64,000 nt of DNA from RGIG529 sp963929765 (GCA_963929765.1 CAWVKD010000028.1:1-64000), one strand, 5' to 3'; numbered from the stretch's first letter, positions 51,610 to 61,992 are shown. Notes: generated by a model not told the origin, from the letters alone. Translations and numbers: made by a program.

Positions 51610-52587
51610 TCATGCTGTCTTATAATGTCGAATCCCCATGATATCACTCAAAGCGTTCAATTTTCCCCTTGCAAGCAATTCATCAATATGAGCCATGGTC
51701 TCTCCTACTGCAAACCACTTTTGTGCCAGCGGAAACGTCTCCCACGATTTGCTGCGAATGTTCCACGTCATACGGCCCGCAAGTTCATACGCTGTAAGTC
51801 CCGGATTTTTTTCCAAAATATCTTTCGCTTCTTGTAAGCGAATATCATGGTGTAAAAGAAGAGCTTGAATACGAGTAGAAAGACCCATGCTCACTTCTCT
51901 ATGCCCTGGAAGAGGAATGGAAACATCATACATCTGAAGTGCGTGAAGGCTGTTCCTGTAATCACCCAGAGCATTTTTTACACCTGGCCAAGCAATGATA
52001 TTGGGTGTAATATCAAATAACACATGGTCGCCCAGAAACATAAGATGATGTTCTGGCAAATGCAAGCACATGTGACCCGGTGTATGTCCTGGCATGCTTC
52101 TACAAATCAGGGTATATCCGCCATAAACCAATACTTGCCCATCTTTCACTGGCACATATTGATCAGAAATAGGTGGGGCATAGATCCGCGCTGGGTTTTG
52201 TTGCCACAACTGTTTCAACTCTACCAGTGGAAACCCTTCCTTTGCAAAACGGCAGTCAAATTGTTCCCAACCATCTACTTGATAGGAGCGCAGCCATTGC
52301 AGCTCCACTTCTCCTATGTAAATCTTTCCAGTTGGTCTCACCAAATCAGGCGCAAGCCCTACGTGGTCGGAGTGATGATGGGTGATGAAAAAATCAGTTT
52401 GTTCTAAAGATACCTCCATTGCATCTAGTGCCGAAAGAAGGGCTGCCTTACATTCTGACCGACAAAAGCCGGTATCGATCAACAGATTTCTTTCCCCCCG
52501 AATCAGATAACTATTGGTATATTTCAAGGGACTGCCCGGCAATGGAACTGGAATACGAACAATACCTTTGATACATTCTTCCACCAT
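51610..52587 (-). CDS. Metallo-beta-lactamase-fold hydrolase
   Basis: 325 residues; ATG at 52587, 6 nt behind AAGGAG. Binuclear metal motif THHHSDH (H70-x-H72-x-D74-H75), then the PGHTPGHM and GDHVLFD motifs of the MBL fold. The C-terminal winged-helix-like tail is typical of the RNase-Z/LACTB2-like group. Substrate unknown. Co-directional with deoC. Confidence 0.88.
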   Translation of the reverse strand: MVEECIKGIVRIPVPLPGSPLKYTNSYLIRGERNLLIDTGFCRSECKAALLSALDAMEVSLEQTDFFITHHHSDHVGLAPDLVRPTGKIYIGEVELQWLRSYQVDGWEQFDCRFAKEGFPLVELKQLWQQNPARIYAPPISDQYVPVKDGQVLVYGGYTLICRSMPGHTPGHMCLHLPEHHLMFLGDHVLFDITPNIIAWPGVKNALGDYRNSLHALQMYDVSIPLPGHREVSMGLSTRIQALLLHHDIRLQEAKDILEKNPGLTAYELAGRMTWNIRSKSWETFPLAQKWFAVGETMAHIDELLARGKLNALSDIMGIRHYKTA

Positions 52588-52665
52588 GGTATTCTCCTTG
52601 TCGTTTGTTGCCAGTATTGTAACATGCTTTCCTTTTTTATGCAACGCATCCAAACAACCGGCATA

Positions 52666-52702
52666 TTGCAAAAACAGGCGAGCTATTTCTGGCCCGCCTG
52701 TT
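52666..52702 (-). terminator. Terminator after coaW
   Basis: 8-bp stem (52702-52695 with 52680-52673) followed by TTTTTG on the minus strand; it starts 4 nt past the coaW stop. Confidence 0.75.
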
Positions 52703-52705
52703 CCT

Positions 52706-53548
52706 TTAATTCTCTATCAATTCACGAATTCCTGTTTGGGATAACACCGCCCCTATGGCAGTCCCAAATACCGCTTTTGGTGGAATGGTGAATGGAATAT
52801 GATAAACAGCTTCCACATGGTCGAAAATCCATCGCGCTCTTGAAATCGTTGTCAATGTTCCTGTAAGCACCACGTCTTTGATATCGTCGCTCCGACATGC
52901 AAAAACTGCCAACATACCAATGGTTTCGAATACCATGTCCAGTACACCTAAAGCACTGTCTCCTGGAGTAGCATTATCCTGCCATTTTCCAAAATTAGAT
53001 GCTGTTACAGTATCTGGCAACGTTTCAATTGGTGCGTTGCTAATATCGGCAATGGTCAAATTGACCTTTTGCAGATCTCCTGTCTCTGCCAATTCCACAA
53101 TGGAAGAAAACTGGCTCACACCACAAAGTCGGGAACAAAGCCCTTCAATGGTACCGCCGCCAACGCCGCTGCCGCCAATGTGAACATCGGTATCTATACC
53201 CGCTTTGACGTATGCAGTACCTGTTCCCATACTAACCACTAGCGCCTCTTTCTTTTTGGAAAGTGCCAAACCGCCCCGTCCGATTGCAGTAAATTCCGGC
53301 ACCCGGACAACTGGTACACCAAGCATTTGATCCGGTAAAAAGCTAGCTCCTACACCTGTAAGCACAATAGAAGAAAGATCCAATGCCGTCAGTTGGTTTT
53401 CCCGCAAAAAACGACCTAAACCGCCGTAGGCGGAAGTAACAGGATCCGATGCTCGCACCTGCAACGTGTTGATCAGTTTTCCTTCTGGAGTTAATCCCGC
53501 CAGCTTTGTAGTGGAACCACCGATATCTATTCCTAAAATTACATTCAT
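52706..53548 (-). CDS. coaW: Type II pantothenate kinase
   Basis: 280 residues. ASKHA-fold kinase for the first step of coenzyme A synthesis. ATP-binding GIDIGGSTTK at the N-terminus, catalytic-loop Glu in PEFTAIGRGG, VSMGTGTAYV and the HIGGSGVGGGT phosphate-2 loop match the type II (eukaryote/Staphylococcus-like) enzymes. Confidence 0.93.
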   Translation of the reverse strand: MNVILGIDIGGSTTKLAGLTPEGKLINTLQVRASDPVTSAYGGLGRFLRENQLTALDLSSIVLTGVGASFLPDQMLGVPVVRVPEFTAIGRGGLALSKKKEALVVSMGTGTAYVKAGIDTDVHIGGSGVGGGTIEGLCSRLCGVSQFSSIVELAETGDLQKVNLTIADISNAPIETLPDTVTASNFGKWQDNATPGDSALGVLDMVFETIGMLAVFACRSDDIKDVVLTGTLTTISRARWIFDHVEAVYHIPFTIPPKAVFGTAIGAVLSQTGIRELIEN

Positions 53549-53580
53549 CTATCTTCCGCCTCTCTTCGTGCAGTTTTATC

Positions 53581-53609
53581 ATCATATGATATCCTACACC
53601 TTTTGTCAA
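53581..53609 (-). promoter_or_regulatory. Sigma-A promoter for coaW
   Basis: Minus strand TTGACA (53609-53604), 17-nt spacer, TATGAT (53586-53581), 33 nt upstream of the coaW ATG. Confidence 0.85.
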
Positions 53610-53631
53610 GAACAATGCCCTATTTTGCACA

Positions 53632-53678
53632 AAAAACAAATGCACATCCAGCTTCTTTTTGGGAAACAGGATGTGCAT
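53632..53678 (-). terminator. Rho-independent terminator of murC
   Basis: Perfect 10-bp stem (53669-53678 with 53640-53649) followed on the minus strand by TTGTTTTTTG, 10 nt after the murC stop. Confidence 0.9.
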
Positions 53679-53688
53679 CATTTGTTTT

Positions 53689-55068
53689 TTACTCTCCAAC
53701 AAGCGCTTCGCCTACCGTATAGATATCGCCTGCACCAACGGTCAAAATCAGATCTCCTGGTCTCGCTATGTTGCGCAAGTAATCTGTCAGTTCTTTTAAT
53801 GTTGCAAAATAACGGCTACCCGGAATCCGATCTGCCATATCTTTTGCTGAAATACCTAAGGTGTTTTTCTCTCTTGCTGCATAAATTTCTGCTAAAAGTA
53901 CAACATCTGCTGCTTTCAGCTCTTTGATAAAATCGTCGAAAAGCGCTTTTGTTCTCGTATACGTGTGAGGCTGAAATGCGCAGATCAATCTTTTATAGGA
54001 GAGTGCTTTTGCAGCATTGAGAAGAGCATGGAGTTCACTGGGGTGATGAGCGTAGTCGTCATACACTTGTGCTCCATGATAGGTCCCTTTATATTGGAAC
54101 CTCCGCTCAGAGCCGCGAAAACCATCCAGTCCTTTTTCAATAGCCTCTCCAGAAATGTCCAGTGCAATCGCTGAAGCAGCTGCTGCTAAAGCATTGTATA
54201 TATTGTGCTGCCCAGGTATATGAAGTGCAACATGAGCATATTTCTGGCCACAGTATATAATATCAAAAACAGGTAGTTTATTCTCATATGTCAATTCGGC
54301 GCAATGCACATCAGCCGTCGGTTGAAAGCCAAATGTGATCAACTTCCGTTTGATCCCAGCGATTGCTTCCATGGCACCTTCATCGTCTGCATTGACCACC
54401 ACTATACCGTTTTCTTCTGGCGTTTGCAGGGCAAATGTGCGAAATGAATGTTGGATATCTTTTAAATCTTTGAAAAAGTCCAGATGGTCCGCTTCAACGT
54501 TTAAAATCACCGCTACAGTCGGTGAAAAGCTAAGAAAGGAGTTGCGGTATTCACAGGACTCTAAAATAATCGTGTCTCCTTTGCCAACACGATGACTAGC
54601 CCCCAACAATGGTAGTGTACCACCAATCATCACCGTAGGATCTGTTTGCGCCTCCATAAAAATATGAGTGGCCATGGAAGTTGTTGTGGTTTTGCCATGT
54701 GTGCCAGCAATGCAAACAGCATTACGATATCCTTGCATCAACGCACCCCAAACCTGCGCCCGTTCGTATACCGGAACGCCTTTCTCATGTGCCGCTGCAA
54801 TTTCCGGATTAGCATCCCCTACGGCAGCCGTTCGAATAACACAATCTGCTTGGGAAATGTTGCTCTCCTGATGACCAATGACAATCGGAATCCCTATATC
54901 TCTTAAATGGCGAACAGCAGCACTTTCCTGCATATCAGATCCTGTAACATGAATCCCTATTCCATATAGTACCTCTGCCAAGGCACACATGGAAACGCCT
55001 CCGATGCCAACCAGATGAGCATGTCTCCCCGGCTGTAGTGTATTGACAATCGTTTCATATTCCATCAT
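53689..55068 (-). CDS. murC: UDP-N-acetylmuramate-L-alanine ligase
   Basis: 459 residues. Adds the first amino acid of the peptidoglycan stem peptide. The Rossmann N-terminus VGIGGVSMCALAEVL, ATP loop AGTHGKTTTTSM, EADHLDFFKD, and DDYAHHPSE are diagnostic of MurC. Start ATG at 55068, with AGAGGT 5 nt upstream; a second ATG at 55065 is equally possible. Confidence 0.97.
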   Translation of the reverse strand: MMEYETIVNTLQPGRHAHLVGIGGVSMCALAEVLYGIGIHVTGSDMQESAAVRHLRDIGIPIVIGHQESNISQADCVIRTAAVGDANPEIAAAHEKGVPVYERAQVWGALMQGYRNAVCIAGTHGKTTTTSMATHIFMEAQTDPTVMIGGTLPLLGASHRVGKGDTIILESCEYRNSFLSFSPTVAVILNVEADHLDFFKDLKDIQHSFRTFALQTPEENGIVVVNADDEGAMEAIAGIKRKLITFGFQPTADVHCAELTYENKLPVFDIIYCGQKYAHVALHIPGQHNIYNALAAAASAIALDISGEAIEKGLDGFRGSERRFQYKGTYHGAQVYDDYAHHPSELHALLNAAKALSYKRLICAFQPHTYTRTKALFDDFIKELKAADVVLLAEIYAAREKNTLGISAKDMADRIPGSRYFATLKELTDYLRNIARPGDLILTVGAGDIYTVGEALVGE

Positions 55069-55141
55069 ATAAGACCTCTCTAAAGGGCATTTCTTAAATT
55101 AGCTGGGTTGGATTCGCCTGACCAACTTTTTGTGATGTAAT

Positions 55142-55170
55142 ATTATACTACAGTTCCCATCGCATAACAA
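55142..55170 (-). promoter_or_regulatory. Sigma-A promoter for murC
   Basis: Minus strand TTGTTA (55170-55165), 17-nt spacer, TATAAT (55147-55142), 74 nt before murC. Confidence 0.75.
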
Positions 55171-55220
55171 GTGGCAGCCCGTCGAAATTCCATCACTTGT
55201 TTTTATATTTTACCCAACGT

Positions 55221-55267
55221 AACAAAAAAGCCTCTGCCTTTACACAATCATGTATCAAGCAGAGGCT
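55221..55267 (-). terminator. Rho-independent terminator of trpB
   Basis: Perfect 9-bp stem (55259-55267 with 55229-55237) followed by TTTTTT on the minus strand, 7 nt after the trpB stop. Confidence 0.9.
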
Positions 55268-55273
55268 ATTTTT

Positions 55274-56647
<1,374 letters not shown>

Positions 56648-56732
56648 GTTTGAATACTCCTCTCAATTTCCTTTTTCGCTTTGTTTGGCTGCCAAAGCTG
56701 GGAGTACGCCCTTTGGTTGATACCAAGGCAAA

Positions 56733-57010
56733 TAAAAAATCCCTTGTCCTCTCTGTTCTCCTTGGAACTCTAGGACAAGAGACTACATTTTAGATCTCCT
56801 GCGGTACCACCTAAATTGGCGAAAAAACGCCCGCTCTGTACGCACCAACATGCGTTTTCTTTGTTAACGAGGGAATCCCCGTCGGTCGCTACTATGCACA
56901 TGCAGTTCAGACCGCCCTCCTGGGTCCATTCAACATACCATCTGCACTGCGCTCTCACCATCCGCAATTCGCTTTGCCATCCGGGTTTATGTTTACTTTT
57001 CCCAATCATC
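56733..57010 (-). promoter_or_regulatory. T-box riboswitch (tRNA-Trp) controlling trpB
   Basis: Minus-strand leader. Stem I closes with UUGGG/CCCAG; its specifier loop reads GAA-UGG-A with UGG (Trp) at 56928-56926, opposite an AAAAGUA loop-E strand. The T-box core UUAGGUGGUACCGCAG lies at 56814-56799. The terminator (56779-56772 with 56750-56743) is followed by GGATTTTTTATTT. Uncharged tRNA-Trp should stabilise the antiterminator. This occupies most of the 543-nt gap between trpB and dpaA. Confidence 0.92.
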
Positions 57011-57033
57011 AGTTTTGATATTAAACTACATTC

Positions 57034-57062
57034 AGTATACTGCATACCTTATCGTTTGTCAA
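57034..57062 (-). promoter_or_regulatory. Sigma-A promoter of the trpB T-box transcript
   Basis: Minus strand TTGACA (57062-57057), 17-nt spacer, TATACT (57039-57034), placing the transcript start just before T-box stem I. Confidence 0.88.
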
Positions 57063-57190
57063 GTCTCTTTCCTCTCATTCTGAAAAGAGCCAGAGCATCA
57101 ACATCTTTCCTTTTTTTGCGCACCTTCCCCTCTTACCAAGAATACTATGGTATTGACCCGTACTTGCGTGTTTCAATGGAGGGAATGCTG

Positions 57191-58069
57191 ATGAAAAAAC
57201 AAATGCATTTTAGCGTTATTGGCGGTGATCTGCGGCAAGGAAAGCTGGCAGAACTTTTAGCAAAAGACGGTCATACCGTACATACCTTTGGACTTGAACG
57301 GTTGCCGGAGCCCCTTTCTGTACCTCAGGATAAAACAGTAGAACAGGCTGCTGCTTCTGCCGATTGCGTCATTTTGCCTCTTCCCATGTGTGGGGAAGAT
57401 GGCCTTAATTTACCTTTTGGTAACACTCGTTGCTCATTGGGACAACTGATGACTGTCTTGCGTCCAGAGCAAATCATTTGCGCCGGAATGGTAGACGCTG
57501 CACTTTCACAAAGCGCTGCTACCCGTGGACTTGTTATCCATGATTATTTTGCCCAAGAAGAATTTGCCATTGCCAATGCAATTCCAACAGTAGAAGGCGC
57601 TATTGGAATTGCCATGGAGGAAATGCCCATTACATTACATGGTGCCAACGTGTTGATTATTGGCTACGGGCGGTTGGGCAGCCTACTGGCTCATCATTTA
57701 AGAGCATTAGGCGCTCATGTTTCTGTCTCTGCCCGCCGGTATGACGATTTTGCCTGGATCAAAGCATATGATTATCAGCCGCTTCATACATCACATTTGG
57801 AGGAGGCGCTTCCTTCTTTTGACGTGATTTTTAACACCGTGCCTGCGCAAATCTTGGATGATCACCGTCTTTCTTTGCTTTCTCCTGGCTGTCTATGCAT
57901 TGACTTAGCCTCTCGTCCCGGCGGTATTGCTTTTGAAGCAGCTGCAGAACTCGGTGTAAAAGTCATTTGGGCTCTGTCCTTGCCGGGCAAAGTGGCACCC
58001 GTCACCGCCGGCAAAGCAATACGGGATACCATCTATAATATTTTACAGGAATTGGGAGTGTCTCTATGA
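57191..58069 (+). CDS. dpaA: Dipicolinate synthase subunit A (SpoVFA)
   Basis: 292 residues; ATG at 57191, 7 nt behind GGAGGG (the frame is open back into the T-box but not coding). Makes dipicolinate from dihydrodipicolinate in the mother cell. FSVIGGDLRQGKLAELL at the N-terminus, the GEDGLNLPF segment and a Rossmann NAD(P) site (LIIGYGRLGSLLAHHLRALGA) match DpaA. A weak sigma-K-like promoter (ACC at 57122-57124, AATACTATG at 57141-57149) is possible upstream. It overlaps dpaB. Confidence 0.94.
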   Translation: MKKQMHFSVIGGDLRQGKLAELLAKDGHTVHTFGLERLPEPLSVPQDKTVEQAAASADCVILPLPMCGEDGLNLPFGNTRCSLGQLMTVLRPEQIICAGMVDAALSQSAATRGLVIHDYFAQEEFAIANAIPTVEGAIGIAMEEMPITLHGANVLIIGYGRLGSLLAHHLRALGAHVSVSARRYDDFAWIKAYDYQPLHTSHLEEALPSFDVIFNTVPAQILDDHRLSLLSPGCLCIDLASRPGGIAFEAAAELGVKVIWALSLPGKVAPVTAGKAIRDTIYNILQELGVSL

Positions 58070-58644
58070 AAAAAGCCTCTGTAGGATTCGCCTTCTGCGG
58101 CTCTTATTGCACATACGATCAAGTGTTTCCAGCCTTACAAAAAACTGTAGAACAGTATGAAACCGTTCTTCCTATCGTATCGGAACACAGTGCAGAAACA
58201 GATACCCGCTTTGGAACGGCAAAGGAGCATCTTGAAACCATTGAAAGCATCACAAAACACCATGCTTTGAAAACCATTCCAGAAGTCGAGCCCATAGGCC
58301 CTCAAAAGCTTTTAGATGTACTTGTCATTGCACCATGTACAGGAAACACCATTGCAAAACTGGCCTCTGCCATTGCTGATACTTCTGTTACAATGGCAGC
58401 CAAAGCTCACTTGCGGAATGGCCGCCCTGTTGTAATCGCTGTTTCTACCAATGATGGCCTAAGTGCCAACGCTCAGAATATTGGGGCCCTTCTTGCACGG
58501 AAAAATATCTATTTCGTTCCTTTTCGGCAAGATGATCCCGTAGGAAAACCCACTTCTCTTGTTGCTGACATGGACTTGATTCCAGATACCATCGAAGCAG
58601 CATTGCACGGCCAACAATTACAACCTCTTTTCAAAGTAATTTAA
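58066..58644 (+). CDS. dpaB: Dipicolinate synthase subunit B (SpoVFB)
   Basis: 192 residues; ATG overlaps the dpaA stop. Flavoprotein/decarboxylase fold related to Dfp/UbiX: GFAFCGSYCTYDQVFP at the N-terminus, DVLVIAPCTGNTIAKLA and PVVIAVSTNDGLSANAQNIG. It works with DpaA to make dipicolinic acid for the spore core. Confidence 0.95.
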   Translation: MKKASVGFAFCGSYCTYDQVFPALQKTVEQYETVLPIVSEHSAETDTRFGTAKEHLETIESITKHHALKTIPEVEPIGPQKLLDVLVIAPCTGNTIAKLASAIADTSVTMAAKAHLRNGRPVVIAVSTNDGLSANAQNIGALLARKNIYFVPFRQDDPVGKPTSLVADMDLIPDTIEAALHGQQLQPLFKVI

Positions 58645-58683
58645 AAAATCGCCCAGTATGATCTATCCATACTGGGCGATTTT
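58645..58683. terminator. Bidirectional terminator between dpaB and the ABC transporter
   Basis: Perfect 16-bp stem (58645-58660 with 58668-58683, 7-nt loop) with A-rich left and T-rich right flanks, between convergent genes ending at 58644 and 58698. Confidence 0.92.
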
Positions 58684-58697
58684 CCTATGCTCATTTT

Positions 58698-59489
58698 TCA
58701 GGAAAGTAACATCCGGTCACTAGCAGCATCTCCGCTCAATTCTGTAAATTTATGCAAAAGATCTTCTACTTTTAGCTGCCTTTTTTCTTCACCACATACA
58801 TCGAAAATAATTTGTCCATTGTGCATCATAATCAGGCGGTTGCCATATTCAATGGCGTTGGCCATGTTATGGGTAATCATTAACGTAGTCAGGTGATCTC
58901 GTTCTACGATTTTTTGTGTGATTTCCAAAACTTTGCGAGCCGTCTTCGGGTCAAGTGCGGCTGTGTGTTCGTCTAGTAAAAGAAGTTTCGGCTTTTGCAG
59001 TGCTGACATTAACAATGTAATGGCCTGTCGCTGCCCACCAGACAGCAAACCCACTTTTGATGTCAGTCGCGTTTCAAGCCCCAATTCCAATTCTTTCAGC
59101 ATATCTTGATACATCTTCCGCTCTTGATTGCGAATCCCCCAACGTAAAGTGCGAGTTCTCCCCCGTCGGTAGGCAAGTGCCAAATTCTCTTCGATGCCCA
59201 TTGTAGCAGCAGTCCCATTCATAGGATCTTGAAAGACACGGCCCAGGAATTTGGCCCGTTTATACTCCTGTAATTTTGTAACATTGACTCCATCAATCAG
59301 AATACTGCCTTCATCTACACCAAATACACCGGCTACTGCATTCAGTAAAGTGGATTTTCCAGCACCATTGCCCCCAATGACAGTAACAAAATCGCCCTCT
59401 TTCAATGTTAGGGACAATTTGTGCAAAGCCTTTTTTTCGTTGATAGTCCCTGCATTGAACGTCTTGGAGATCTCTTTGATTTCAAGCAT
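58698..59489 (-). CDS. ABC transporter ATP-binding protein (TrpZ-like amino acid importer)
   Basis: 263 residues; ATG at 59489, 8 nt behind AGGTGG, overlapping the permease gene. Walker A GGNGAGKST, signature LLSGGQRQA, Walker B LLLDEHTAALD (His for Pro after DE) and ITHNM. It is the third gene of a binding-protein/permease/ATPase set like the streptococcal TrpXYZ importer. Confidence 0.88.
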   Translation of the reverse strand: MLEIKEISKTFNAGTINEKKALHKLSLTLKEGDFVTVIGGNGAGKSTLLNAVAGVFGVDEGSILIDGVNVTKLQEYKRAKFLGRVFQDPMNGTAATMGIEENLALAYRRGRTRTLRWGIRNQERKMYQDMLKELELGLETRLTSKVGLLSGGQRQAITLLMSALQKPKLLLLDEHTAALDPKTARKVLEITQKIVERDHLTTLMITHNMANAIEYGNRLIMMHNGQIIFDVCGEEKRQLKVEDLLHKFTELSGDAASDRMLLS

Positions 59490-60378
59490 GCTTTGACCCA
59501 CCTTTCGAGAAATAGCGATTCTTCAAATAAGGAATAGCTAGTGCAATAGCCACAATGACAGCACTGAACAGTTTCAAATCTGTGGTCGAGAGACCCAATT
59601 GAACAACAACGGCAATGACAATATAATAGATCACAGAACCAATTACAATTGAGGACAAACTCAACGCAAAATTGCGGAAAATATGGCCGAAAATAACTTC
59701 ACCTATAATAACAGCTGCCAGACCGATGACAATAGCACCACGTCCCATATTGATATCTGCATTGCCCTGGAACATGGCATATAAGCCACCAGAGAGAGCA
59801 ACAAGGCCATTGGATAACACAAGTCCTATTATCTTCATTCGATCTGTATTGATCCCCTGTGCCCGAGACATATTGGGATTACTACCTGTTGCTCGAATGG
59901 CACTTCCCAATTCTGTTCCAAAAAACCAATATAAAAGCGCAATGATCACAGCTGCAAAAATCAGGCCAACCACGATGGATTGATTGATGTACCGCAAACT
60001 GACTGTTAAATCGTATGTATCGACGCTAATCGACTGAGTTGCCCTGCCCATAATACGCATATTAATGGAATAGAGAGCAAGTTGGGTTAAAATACCAGAT
60101 AGAATGGGAGGAATGCCCATTTTGGTATGGATAAACCCTGTGATCAAACCAGCCAACATACCTGCAACAAACGCAAATACTAGAGACAGAAGTGGGTGTA
60201 CGCCATTGATAATCAGCATCGCTGCTACAGCGCCACCGGTACAGAGACTGCCATCTACCGTTAGATCTGCATAATCCAACACTTTATACGTAATATAGAC
60301 GCCAAGCGCCATAATCCCCCATATGATCCCTTGTGCGATGGAGCCAGGCAACGCGCCCAGCAGCGACATAATCGACAT
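59482..60378 (-). CDS. ABC transporter permease (TrpY-like, LivH/BPD_transp_2 fold)
   Basis: 298 residues with about eight to nine membrane helices. The pattern ALGVYITYKVLDYADLTVDGSL and GSAIRATGSNPNMSRAQGI is typical of the branched-chain/simple-sugar-type permease family (PF02653) that accompanies PF04392 binding proteins. Start at 60378, 6 nt behind AAGGAA. Confidence 0.9.
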   Translation of the reverse strand: MSIMSLLGALPGSIAQGIIWGIMALGVYITYKVLDYADLTVDGSLCTGGAVAAMLIINGVHPLLSLVFAFVAGMLAGLITGFIHTKMGIPPILSGILTQLALYSINMRIMGRATQSISVDTYDLTVSLRYINQSIVVGLIFAAVIIALLYWFFGTELGSAIRATGSNPNMSRAQGINTDRMKIIGLVLSNGLVALSGGLYAMFQGNADINMGRGAIVIGLAAVIIGEVIFGHIFRNFALSLSSIVIGSVIYYIVIAVVVQLGLSTTDLKLFSAVIVAIALAIPYLKNRYFSKGGSKHA

Positions 60379-60414
60379 TCCCTTTTCCTTCCCTTCTATG
60401 TCTCAAAACAGCGC

Positions 60415-60446
60415 AAATTTGCGACAAGGAATCTCGTCGCAAATTT
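60415..60446 (-). other. Intercistronic hairpin between binding protein and permease genes
   Basis: 11-bp perfect stem (60446-60436 with 60425-60415, 10-nt loop). The minus-strand side continues GCGCTGTTTTGAG, a weak U-tract. Probably a stability element or partial terminator that favours binding-protein expression. Confidence 0.6.
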
Positions 60447-60473
60447 ACACTGTTTCATTCACTTTTCTTTGTT

Positions 60474-61514
60474 TTACTCTGCTAGCTGTGATTCTAAATC
60501 ACTAGGAATGGTAATTCCAATATCCTCTGCTACCTCTTTGTTGATAACCAATGTAAGTTCAGAGGATTCCATAAATTGAATCGGCATCGTGGCAGGGTCT
60601 TTTCCGTTGACCAAGATATCATATGCCATCAAACCTGCCTGGTAACCAAGCGTATAGTAATTGACGGAATAGGTAGCCAGTCCACCAGAATTAACCATGT
60701 TTTCTTCCCCACAGATTGTCGGGATCTTTGCAGGTACAGCAATGTTCTTTACAATCTCTATATTAGCTGCAAAGAGGTTATCCGTCGGAATATACAATGC
60801 GTCCTGTTCACCACAGGCTTTTGTCACAACAGTCTGAATTTCATTGGAATCGGCAGCAGTGTATTCTTTTACGGTGTATCCTGCAGCTTCCAAAGCGGTC
60901 TTTGCTTGCTGTGCCTGTACAACTGAGTTGTCCTCAGAGGAACAATATAAAATACCAACCGACTGGACTTCTGGGCAAAGCTGCTGCATCAATTTGACAT
61001 GTTCCGCAATGGGACTCAGGTCAGAGCAACCTGTAACATTCCGTCCCGGTGCCTCGTTAGACTCCACGAGGCCAGCTGCTGCATAGTCTGTGATAGAAAC
61101 GCCCACAATGGGAATAGTGTTGGTAGCCTGAGCTGACGCCTGTGCCGCACCAGTTGCATTGGCTAAGATCAGGTCCACACCATCATTTACAAATTTTGTA
61201 GCAATGGTAGTACAATTGGTGGCTTCACCCTGTGCATTTTGATATTCAAAGGACACAGCATCTCCCAACTTCTCTTTTAAAGCGGCCTGAAATCCTTCTG
61301 TTGCTTTATCCAATGCGTTATGTTCAACCAGTTGGATAATACCAATTTTGTACGTTCCTACACTCGCATTCGGATCACTGCTTACAGTAGGAGTAGCGCT
61401 TTCATTTGAGGCGCTGTCCGAATTTTGGGGCTCATTTGTCTGACCACAAGCTGCTAATGCAAACAGCATAGAGATTGCCAGAACGGCCGCCATCATTTTT
61501 GCAAGTTTCTTCAT
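60474..61514 (-). CDS. ABC transporter substrate-binding lipoprotein (TrpX-like, PF04392)
   Basis: 346 residues; ATG at 61514, 8 nt behind AAGGAG (an ATG at 61517 is adjacent). Lipoprotein signal with lipobox LAACG. The mature protein matches the ABC_sub_bind family: KIGIIQLVEHNALDKATEGFQ, ANATGAAQASAQAT, PIVGVSITDY. Relatives bind aromatic amino acids. The gene is under its own T-box, so the ligand should be the amino acid of the sensed tRNA. Confidence 0.9.
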   Translation of the reverse strand: MKKLAKMMAAVLAISMLFALAACGQTNEPQNSDSASNESATPTVSSDPNASVGTYKIGIIQLVEHNALDKATEGFQAALKEKLGDAVSFEYQNAQGEATNCTTIATKFVNDGVDLILANATGAAQASAQATNTIPIVGVSITDYAAAGLVESNEAPGRNVTGCSDLSPIAEHVKLMQQLCPEVQSVGILYCSSEDNSVVQAQQAKTALEAAGYTVKEYTAADSNEIQTVVTKACGEQDALYIPTDNLFAANIEIVKNIAVPAKIPTICGEENMVNSGGLATYSVNYYTLGYQAGLMAYDILVNGKDPATMPIQFMESSELTLVINKEVAEDIGITIPSDLESQLAE

Positions 61515-61542
61515 CATATGCACTCCTTTTCCTTTATTGAAT

Positions 61543-61790
61543 AAAAAAGAGCCCTCCAACATAGTCAGAGGACGGAATTCACCCCGTGTTACCACCTCAG
61601 TTCCGCAAAATCATTTGACTTTGCGCTCTTCGAGTTTTCACACTCTCGGCAGATCACGATACCAACCGGCCACAGCCTACTACACAAGGATTCAGCGGGC
61701 AGCTCACAAGAGGAATTTCGAACAAGGTTATGCCTTTTCAGCAACCGGCAATCTCTACATTCTCTCTTTGTTCGCATGTCTCTTGATCAT
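61543..61790 (-). promoter_or_regulatory. T-box riboswitch controlling the TrpXYZ-like transporter
   Basis: Minus-strand leader. The T-box core UGAGGUGGUAACACGG is at 61599-61584. Stem I has lower stem CAAGAG/CUCUUG (61785-61780 with 61712-61707) and upper stem CGAACAA/UUGUUCG (61774-61768 with 61725-61719). The 3' side of the specifier loop is AAAUUC (61718-61713). Stem III hairpin CGCAAA/UUUGCG follows. The terminator GUCCUC/GAGGGC (61573-61568 with 61556-61551) precedes CUCUUUUUUA. By position after GAA the specifier is AUU (Ile); by the C-ending convention it would be UUC (Phe). UGG is not present in the loop. Confidence 0.88.
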
Positions 61791-61814
61791 TGCTATTTCA
61801 ATATGATTAACTGC

Positions 61815-61843
61815 ATTATAAAGGTCTTTTTTCTGCTTGTCAA
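61815..61843 (-). promoter_or_regulatory. Consensus sigma-A promoter of the transporter T-box transcript
   Basis: Minus strand TTGACA (61843-61838), 17-nt spacer, TATAAT (61820-61815): a perfect consensus promoter about 25 nt upstream of T-box stem I. Confidence 0.93.
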
Positions 61844-61949
61844 TCATTTTTCGGAAAGCCAGCACTTTAAAGGGCTAAATTCTACAGTTGCTACAAATAT
61901 TTCTGTGATTTCTGTGAAAAATGAATTATATACCTTAGTCATCTTTCAA

Positions 61950-61986
61950 AGAGAAAGGCGCTGCTGGACATCGATTCCAGCAGCGC
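61950..61986 (-). terminator. Rho-independent terminator of spo0A
   Basis: Perfect 10-bp stem (61986-61977 with 61967-61958, 9-nt loop) followed by CTTTCTCTTT on the minus strand, 6 nt after the spo0A stop. Confidence 0.88.
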
Positions 61987-61992
61987 ATGGAA

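Noticed and set aside
56816..57190. N-terminal extension of dpaA by 125 codons
   Set aside because: The open frame runs across the trpB T-box leader and promoter. The DpaA family starts at the position of ATG 57191, which has GGAGGG.
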